NCBI RefSeq assembly: GCF_000143415.4
Contig: NW_003314306.1
Span: 1,309,146-1,373,145, forward strand
Reading direction: 5' to 3'
DNA from: Selaginella moellendorffii
Taxonomy: Eukaryota; Streptophyta; Lycopodiopsida; Selaginellales; Selaginellaceae
DNA: 64,000 nt
Below, one piece after another: positions 55,201 to 64,000 of the stretch. Each line of letters begins with the position of its first letter. Positions within the stretch are counted from its first letter, which is position 1. Both the position numbers and the translations under genes were made by a program. The notes beneath the pieces were generated by a model. The model was not told the origin of the DNA. It was given only the letters and a program-made list of their open reading frames with translations, and searched no databases.

Positions 55201-57244
55201 TAGGTCCTCCCCCAGAACCACTCACAGTGTGTGAACAAAGTTTGAAAAGGCCGCTGGTCTGCCAAAAATTGCTATTTCATATGGCTAGCCCAACAAGAAT
55301 GACTCCCCTCACTCATGGCAATACACCTCCCGAACACAGCGTGCAATGTTTGTGGAGAAAAAGAGACATAGTGACATATATTATGGGAATGCTCAACAGT
55401 ACAGGGAGTCTGGGAGGGAGCCATAGTAATCCTCAAGCAAACCTTGCAAGGAGGCACGGCTGTCACCTATGAATCCACACTCTGGGGCAGCTTCCTCCAA
55501 AGAAAGATCAAACACTTAGACACCTAGAAATGGAAGCATAATGAACATCCCCATTTTGACCAACTCAATTGAACACGCACTCATCTCACATATTTCCATT
55601 AGGAACTCTTTGATGTTCTCAAGGGATGAACTCTAGTAGAGATTTGGAAGGCCCACTATGCCAAGATGTTCAATGACAAGAACCTCTCAACTCGGGCAAC
55701 AATCTCAAGGGTTTGGTCATGATTGATCATTGCATTGGCATCTAAAGTGGACATGCTAATGAAAAGAGGGAACGAAGGAAAAATTGCTCAGGAATGCATT
55801 CTTTGGTCATTCTTTAGACACATAAGTGAGGCTGGTGAAGATGAATGGACATGAAAACCACCATTATAGCTCTGGCACCACTTGTCCAGGAGTGATGGAA
55901 CGTGTACCTCCCTGAGTCCCATGAACTCCTCACCAGGAACTTCGACCATATGAACCACGACAGACACGGACTCAAGCTTCAGTTTGGCTTTGGCCCCCTC
56001 ACCACCCCATCTACTCTTTTCTAGTTTCAAGCATATCAAAATTGGACTTTATGGTTTTTTAGAGAATAAATAAGTAAAACCTAATTGACAATGTTTTGCA
56101 TACTATGATGTTCAAAGGCAAAAAATTGTTGGTCTCGACAACTAGGATATGACCGAGTAGAGAGGAGGGGATGGGAGGGAAAGCAGACACATGGCAAAAC
56201 AAAATGGGAGGGATGGATCAAAGCAAGAATTTCGAGGCAACGGCTAGGCAGTGGATAAATGGTAATCCTGGCAATTCAACACCAAATCTAGTGAAGTTAG
56301 GAAAGGCAATGGGCTCAAGAAATCTAAGGCATGATGTGAATGAGGGGAAAAAGGGAATAAATGCTAGTATCTCGGTAAATTAGCAAAATGATGATGATAG
56401 AGATGATGACATCATCATCTTACACACAGGTATTAAAGTAGTTGGACCTGTCACTGTTGGAAAAGAGGGGAAGAAGGATGGAATGACACATGGCAGTGCA
56501 TGGGAAAAGACGTGCATGAAATCTAAAGAAGGGATGCACGGCAACATGGCATTTGAGGAGAAGCTGAGGAATCCAAGAGACTCATCATGTGGATGGACAA
56601 ACAAAGGAGGAGAAAAACATGGAAAAGAGGGTATCAAATTAGGAAACAATGCTTGGCATCCAAAGTCAGCACTATTTAAAGAGGACTTGTCCATTCAGAG
56701 GGCATTGAGACGAGAGATAGTAAAAAGACAAAAACAAGGGTATGAATGTAGTGTACCTTATCTCTCTCCTATTAACCCTATTGGATAAAGGGCAATTGCT
56801 TGATGAAAGAGCTGGCTATTTTATTCCTATTTATTCCCTAAGGTTCTAAGGATCCAAGGTCACAATATATTCAAATCTCATCCCATGATCACATATGCCA
56901 CACTCACCCCCCCTCCCCTAGAAATATCAATGTCTTTATTGACTATTGACTAACAACCTTTACTGAACCAAGGGGAACCAACACTTTGCACCAAATTTAC
57001 TAATCCTTTTATTGTGTAGACCAGTTATTCCATGTGAGGCAATTAGTCATTCACCCGTACCACAGTCTTATGGTGGATACTTTCATCTGCGGATACTCCA
57101 CCAAAAGGAAGGACATACCCATAGTTGCCCAATATGTATGATTTCAAATTTAGGAGTAGGAATATACCTTACTTAAGGGTATATTATATTTTTAAGTAGC
57201 CACTAATCAATAAAAATTGAACCCCGTGCCATTTGCTCTGATAC
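52237..57244. repeat. AT-rich LTR-type repeats right of the transposon
   Basis: 52237-52600 is the right half of the interrupted target repeat and matches 59930-60300 closely. 53360-53810 is an LTR end plus primer-site-like TGGTATCAGAGTAA (53492) and has an inverted relative at 56860-57250. Open frames at 55155-55472, 56171-56383 and 56380-56788 show no family motif and sit in repeat sequence. No gene is supported. Confidence 0.55.
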
Positions 57245-58327
57245 TACATATGTGGTTTTTACCCTTTACCCTATGGTGATTTACCATAAGATAACCACAT
57301 AGCGAAACTTAAGCCCTCCATGTGCCACATGTTATATTCCATGTGCCACATACCATATGTCCCAAGAATAGTAAAGTGGAACCCGAGCTTCAGAGCCTTG
57401 GGCCACTGAACGAAGGAACAAAGTTAAATTCCCAAGCATGGAGCCAAAAAGAAAAGAAACCGAAGCACAGAGCAACTCTTGAGTGTACAACCCAAGGAGC
57501 AAAGGGACTGGAGCACGAAGTGACTTGGAATAATCCTAGAACATCAATGCCAGAACTAGTATGCAAAATGGAGCCAAATAGAGTTTAGCACTATTTCAAC
57601 ATACCGTTGGCTTAACGTGAGGATATAGGTATTCCACCAAGTAGCATAATATGAAACTTGGGTTTAAACCCAAGCTAAACATAAGACAAGGATAAGCACA
57701 CAAGCTAGAATTAGACTATGCCTTAGGTTAGTAGGTAGTAGGCCCCCACCTGCCCCCCACTTTAGAAATGCACACTTTGGGCTCACCCTTAACCATCTTT
57801 AGTACTAGGAGTTAGTCCTTGGGACTAACTCAAAACTGATTAAATATGGAATAGTGCTAGATTGCAAATTTGGACATGGGACAAATACTATTGTGTTTAG
57901 GATAATTTCTACATTCCATAGATATCAAATTAGCAAATCTAGACATTTTCTATAAATAGCAATTGAGACTAAATTGAACTAATATGAAGTGCATGATAGC
58001 AAGGGTGTTTAGCAAACATAGTAAGCTATCATCCAGCGATATTGAGAGATTAATCTCAATATGCAAGGGTTCTTGTCAAGCTAATGCAAAACAAAGCAAA
58101 AGAGAACTAAAAGCTAAATTGAGTATGCTTAGCTAGAAACACATAACCTTATGTCCATCTAGCTAAGTATAGATGCTAAGCCCAATTTACTAACATTTGA
58201 ACAAGAGGGACTAATAAAAGTTTTAGCAATACCAATCTCCTACTATCGTGGTAGTAAGGAAAGAATATCCAAAAGGATTAGCCAACAAATAACTTTTGAT
58301 ACCGAAAATCACATTTGCAACACTCTC
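57245..58327 (-). repeat. LTR-like unit, second copy of 40950-42050
   Basis: Aligns in direct orientation with 40950-42050 (both contain 'taccctatggtgatttacca'-like starts and a GGGTTTAAACCCAAG-like palindromic core). The minus strand ends in ...CCACA followed by TAGTATCAGAGCAAATGG, a tRNA-Met-type primer site. A C-rich run at about 58328-58335 marks a purine tract on the minus strand. Consistent with an old LTR of a minus-oriented element. Confidence 0.55.
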
Positions 58328-60428
58328 CCCCCCTTAGGGAAGATTGACATTCTCGTCAATGCATACTTTAATTTAGAACATTGCCAAGGAAACAACTCTA
58401 GAAAAAGTTTACAGTATTCACACTTTATGAAAAATACACTAACTTAAATGAGTTAGGGTAACTTCTTTGTCTAATGCGAATGTGCTACCAACTCAAATAC
58501 CTTTCAACCATTACTGACAAGGAAATAACCAATGGAGTCAACTACCCTTGCTACTCTAGGTGTTACATAGCTTACAAAATTGTGATATGCCCCTACCCAC
58601 AGGGATATAGAGAGAGAAGCCAGAGGCCTCAACTTTCTTAAGAAAAGAAACCAAACCCGTCAGTAAGGTTTAGATAGACTATTATAAACATGCAGTTAAA
58701 GTTATTTACATAGTCACACCCTTTTAAATGAAATAAAGAACATCAAGAGAGAGGCGAGTGATGTGACTAGTTTACAATAACTACCCTATAACTAAAGATT
58801 TCACCATACACGTGCCGAAGCCAGTCTGCCTATACTAGCCCAAACTTAAAGATCAATAAATGGACAATATCAAAGTCACAGACAATGATATATTAGAGAC
58901 ATTATTATTAGTGAATAAAGCTTAGATTAGAACACAAAAGTTTTCTAAGTAAATTATCATTTGATAAACTAGTATTAGAGTATAGAAACCACAAAAATTG
59001 TTATAATTGGAAACTATAAGATTCACTATCCAACAAAATTCAATAGTCAGTATATCATTAAGAAAACTCAATGATAAAACTTAACTATCAAAGATTGTAG
59101 ATAGTATGCTAAACAATTTATATAAGATAACTCAAAGAACCCAAAGTATTATCGACTGACAAACAAAAATGCTCACAAATGTATCATCCAAAGGAAATAA
59201 CATCTATCCTATCAAAACCAACTATAACAACAATTAGTAAAATAGAATGAATGTTGTGAAGTAAATAAACACTTGTTCATACTAATTATTGTAACAGCCA
59301 ATTTGAATAAATCTTAGTCAACCATACTAAAGAACTTAAGTTCCTTAAGCAAGTGTTAGCAACATCCTAACAATATTTCAAACCCAAGAGACCAATCCAG
59401 AGCAAACCACAAAGAATATGTGGTAATGCAAAAAAACCAAAAGCTATCAAAAAAAATAATTAACTATCATAAAAGATCATCAATCATTCCATTAATGAAG
59501 AGATGCATAATCATTGTCAAAAAAATAATCTACCATCTCAAAGAATGGTAAATCATTCTCAATTAATATATAAATGACTAAATTTTCCATTTTACTTTAG
59601 TCACTTAACTACACCTCTGACCACTTAGAGGAGTCTCACTTATAATCTTTATAAGTCTTATTCTAGACTTAGGGACTTGCTAGCCCCAAGAATGGTATCC
59701 ATGCCACTCAACCTTTGCACTTGGTCCAAGTGGTCCATATGTCCAATCCCATGACTGACACTCAAAGGTACCACCAACATATTAGCCCGTTATACTAAAA
59801 TTATGCCCATTCACTTTGTCACATTAGAGATCCAACACCACCTACATTATAATCCCATCTTTCAAAGACTGGAACATCCATCCATGAGTGATCATCCTAA
59901 ATCTACTCCTTAGCATCCTTAAGATGCTTGGAGATATAGGGAACAACCTCCCCCAATATCCCTTTTTTGATCCCCACTAAGTTCTTTTCTGTTTATGGTC
60001 GTGTTCGCCAACACTGCCACCTGGTCAAGGCCCACAGACCTGACCACTAAATCCCACTGTCCTTTAGAACTTCCTCACTATGTGACCATATTCTTGGTCA
60101 CTACACTAGATGACTGTTCCTCTACTGTTCCATAGTTTAGGACTTTAGGACAATATTTTGGAACACTATACCCCTACACGAGCTTCATGGGTACTCTCCC
60201 CACTTTTCGCCTTTGAGTGCTCTAGCCATAGGGCTAGAGCAAGGTTCTATTGAGCTACGCCAAATATCCAAGTAGGTAGTGCCACCCACACTTGAACTAG
60301 GAGTATCAACCATTTGATCTCCCAAGGGAGCTAGAGCCAACTCTTGAATACTTCCCCAAACTACCCCACTTATTTATTTGTATTCACTCTAGCTTTGGAC
60401 TCTTTAGTGGATATATTATCACCCAACA
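58328..60428. repeat. Repeat tract containing the uninterrupted target copy
   Basis: 58.33-59.7 kb is AT-rich and unmatched in the left copy. 59.7-60.3 kb contains, in one piece, the sequence that the DNA transposon splits at 42277/52237, so it acts as the empty-site reference. Confidence 0.65.
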
Positions 60429-60800
60429 CTCCATTTCAGACTCCATCTCAAACTCCATCTCAAACTCCATCTCAGACTCTATCTTGGATCCATTTTAGAC
60501 TCCATCTCAAACTCCATCTCAGACTCTATCTTGGATCCATTTCAGACTCCATCTCGGGTCCATCTCGAACACCATTTTGGACTCTATCTCAGGTCCATCT
60601 CGGACTTCATCTCAGGTCCATTTCAGACTCCATTTCGGACTCCATCTTGGACTCCATCTCGGATCCATCTTGGACTCCATCTCCGACTCCATCTCGGCTC
60701 CATCTCGGATCCATCTCAGACTTTATCTCGGATTCATCTCAAACTCCATCTCAGACTCCATCTTAGGTTTATCTTGGACTCCATCTTGGGTCCATCTCAA
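60429..60800 (+). repeat. 12-bp minisatellite (ACTCCATCTCRG)n
   Basis: Around 30 imperfect 12-bp units, variants ACTCCATCTCAA, GGTCCATCTCGG, GATCCATCTTGG. Open in several frames because 12 is a multiple of three, which produces misleading repetitive translations. Confidence 0.9.
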
Positions 60801-63800
60801 CACTTCTATGAGTCATGTGTTGGTCCTTTTATATCCCTTTTCTAGAGACTCATTTATTGCTTGCTTTGAGCTCGTTCTTTGAGCCCTTCATTGGGAGTTC
60901 CACTCTTGCTTTTGACTTTTCAAGTTAGAGCTTTTAGTCCGAATGTGTTACACTCGTTTGGCTTTCGCTTCGGCCACTACCACATGGCACCCTTTTAGCT
61001 CCATTTTGGGGTTTAGGAATTTGTGTCTCACACAAGAATAATCAAGTAAAACCTTTGACAAGGATAATTAACTATCCTAGATGATAGTCAATTATCACCA
61101 ATGATTGCCAGATGCAAAAACTAACGTCAACATTGAAACTAATGAGCCAAAATATCTTCCCTAACAACTCCTAACAAATGGAACAATGAATAAAAAACTT
61201 AAAGAATTAAAAGCTCAAAGAAACCTATAACCAGGTCTCTCATAATAATGATCACAAATCTTGCACAAATTAACTTCAATGCCAAAGAAGAAATCATGGT
61301 ACAACCGACAACATCTTTCTCAATACATCCATAACCTTCATAATACCAAAGCTAATGAAAAACATGTCTGCATCAATCTAAAGAACTAGCACAACAAAGT
61401 TATAATCAACAAGTGATCATCAAATGATCCTTTATGAATCCATTTTCTATAGAAAACATAACTCACTTCATAATAAGTATAAGAAGAATCATTGATAATT
61501 GATATATTCCCAATTCAAATCCAACAAGAATTACCAACTTCAATATCAATCAGTAACTCTTCTTTTTATAAAGTTAGTATAGTCCACGATTAAATCACAT
61601 TTCAAGGAAAAGCCAAAAACTCAACCCCTACTAAACAATCTCGTTTAAAACATAACTAACTCAAACTTGCCACTCAACTCGTTTGAATGCCAATATAGTT
61701 GCAATTAGTAAATGCATGAATGTTAATAACACAAAACTACAGCTAAATCATCAACACTATCTTCATCAAGACTAATGAAACTTAATATTAATCCTAAAGA
61801 GAAACATCTCATCCCACTTGAATCTCAACAACAATAATATCAACAACAAGGCATCACTTTAATACTATCAACACTAGAATAAAGCTAAAAGAAAGCAAGA
61901 ATGAATCACCACTCAAAGTATTCTAATAACCAAGCTAGCCAAAGTCAAAGATACTTTAGTCAATATCTAAGACCAATTCCTTCAACAATACTTAGTTACA
62001 AATAATACATCACCAAGGAGTGAATCACCACATCCAAGACTTGATATAATCTAACACTACAGATTAAATGCCACCAAATAATATTGATAAAAGTGGAATC
62101 GATATACCAACATAAAAAAACCATGCAAGCCTATGATATGATCCTCTACAACACCATCCAGTAAAGCAAGCCCATCACTACTAAATCATTATTGAATAAA
62201 ACAAGTGTTAATAGTCCTCGATGAAGTCTACAAGCAATTACTAGTTGCAATGCAACTAATAACCACTCTTCAACTTGAATTCACAAAACCCAAACATTAA
62301 ACTTATGCTATCAAGTTATATATTTGTCTAACATGAACGTAATACCCTAGGTATAAGATAAAGGTTTATGGACAAGCACAAACTAAATGACCACCAAGCT
62401 CACTAATTCATATAGCCAATAAACTTAAGCATGCTTTGAAAAAGTTAGCTATGCATGATCATCACTCAATTGAAATTAAAATGAAGATCATGAGATGAAC
62501 TCATATTGGTACACAACTTCCTCATAAACAAAGCTATAGTATGGGTACTAACATCTAAACCTCAAACAACTAAATTAGACATCACTATCCTTAGCCAAAG
62601 TGTAAAGCTATTAAGACTAAGTCAAGATCAGTGAGAGCTTACTACTCTCATAGAGTCTAACAAAATGTAAGGTGCAACTTACCACCTAGCATAATGCTAT
62701 AAAAAAAAAGGCATAATAGTCACATTTCTAGAAAAGTGTAACAGATACTTTTCTACATTACCTCTAAACTCTATTCAACTCAATTGCTTTAGCCCCAAAA
62801 ATTAGCATCCCTTTCAAGTCACATCATATAAATTATATACTAAAATCTAAGCTAACTGCAACCCTTTCACTAGTTTCTAATGGTTTTCAAAATTAGAATG
62901 GTTTTTGAGCAACATAATCAACAAATCAACCATTAGAAAAGTTTAAGAAAATTTATGGAAAATTTTCCATCCTAGAGAAAAAATGACTCTCAATCTAGGA
63001 ATGCAAACTTTCAAAACCCAACTAACTTCCTCCTACATATAACTTCACATAGGTTCACCTCAATATAAATTCTCATGATCCAATAGTATGTTTAAGTATT
63101 GAATATTTTGCCCATATTTCCGACATTCAACATTGATATCCGCAAAATGCAAAATAAACATTCAAGACTTGAACATAAAGACTATATATTTGGATATCCA
63201 CATTGCAATAACACTCTTTTTTAATCATTTTCAAGATCCAATGTGAAGCTAAAACACTAACAGAAAAAATGACATGAAAAATCAAGGTCTAAGGAAAATT
63301 TCCCATCACTCAAAACAATAATGTCACTTCCACTAACACAAGTGTTAGCAATGTCAATGCTTCAACTACACACCTTTTCCATCTAACAATATACTCTAAG
63401 TGTTAACAAATAAACTAACAAGCTATAGCAAGTGAATGCTATAACCCTTTCCATCACTTTATGGGCAACTCTCAAAAACCAAGGTATCAACTCAAGCTTA
63501 GCATAATGGACCACCATCGAGAATCCAAGTCAAAGCTACTTCAATGTTACTATTTGTAAGTAGACTAGCTTCACTATTAACCACTTTGGGGTTGATCATC
63601 ATTTAACCAAGCAACTTCATAAATACATTGCTTAATACACATGGATATGATATAAAAAGCACAATAACTTTATCATCAATTGAGCAGCACCACGAGCAAC
63701 ATCCATATCATTACTTCAAAGATTTATATAAGTATCAAATGCTAACTCTATTTGACAAAATGCAACATAAATGCCACACCCCACCAATAGAGATTTACAA

Positions 63801-64000
63801 TACCTAACACCACTATTTTTTATTCACAACACAAACAAGCTCATGCCACTCTTTTTTCGATCAAACTCAAAACTAATCCAACACTAAATTACTCAAGGAT
63901 CAATAGCCAAGTTCCTTAGAAAAGAATTGAGCATTGTAATCCAAGTCTTCAATAACAATCTTGGACAAAATGGCCTAGCACTTCACACTATCTATCCCAT
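60801..64000. repeat. AT-rich LTR-type repeats, no gene
   Basis: 61.0-63.5 kb is largely the reverse complement of families seen at 19.8-20.8 and 38.4-39.8 kb. No open frame or RNA gene is supported to the end of the window. Confidence 0.55.

Noticed and set aside
55155-56788. Several 70-105 codon frames in the right-hand repeat tract
   Set aside because: Set in repeat DNA, no splice sites or recognisable domains, atypical low-complexity composition.
60429-60800. Possible CRISPR array
   Set aside because: Units are contiguous 12-bp repeats with no spacers, in a eukaryotic genome.
60344-60882. Overlapping repetitive frames (TPSQTPSQ, LHLGSISD) resembling repeat proteins
   Set aside because: Product of a 12-bp minisatellite; no promoter, start context or family motif.

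Overview
The window looks like nuclear DNA of a vascular plant, most likely a lycophyte such as Selaginella. Evidence: plant-only families (a CLE peptide precursor, a DCD-domain protein, a THA8-like PPR protein), very short GT-AG introns (mostly 42-102 nt), eukaryotic tRNAs with internal A/B boxes, TTTAGGG telomere-type repeats and two 100-N scaffold gaps. The species is inferred; no organellar or bacterial operon structure is present.

Layout. 1-12 kb is a moderately GC-rich gene island: a PPR relic (-), a secreted six-cysteine knottin-like peptide (+) with a broken paralogue on the opposite strand, an unrecognised multi-exon gene (-), a THA8-like PPR gene (-, with a gap in it), a secreted precursor carrying eight CLE-type peptides (-), tRNA-Thr and a decayed copy, SKP1 (+), a DCD-domain gene (+), tRNA-Pro, and unresolved gene fragments. 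12-22.8 kb is AT-rich transposon debris with one delimitable decayed Ty3/gypsy element (13285-16983, -). 22.8-29 kb is a second gene island: a degenerate conserved plant gene, a short F-box protein, and a 5-exon P-loop NTPase/REase-like protein of the Crinkler-associated type. 29-42 kb is again AT-rich and holds a nearly intact young chromodomain Ty3/gypsy element (31911-37484, TSD GAAAT).

The most unusual object is at 42278-52236: about 10 kb bounded by perfect 24-bp terminal inverted repeats and a 4-bp ATGC target duplication. It is inserted in an older repeat whose uninterrupted copy lies at about 59.7-60.3 kb, so the empty site can be read directly. It carries a large DUF7869/Sola-like DDE/D transposase gene (-, one in-frame amber codon) and, divergently, a long multi-exon gene (+) that overlaps an FCP1/NIF-type HAD phosphatase-like ORF. 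A roughly 22-bp palindrome recurs about 18 times inside it: in intergenic DNA, near the ends, inside four tiny introns of the plus gene and in the likely intron(s) of the transposase gene. 52-64 kb is AT-rich LTR-type repeat sequence with no gene I can support.

The transposon's genes form one divergent unit with its own likely binding sites. The host genes are single units with no operon logic.
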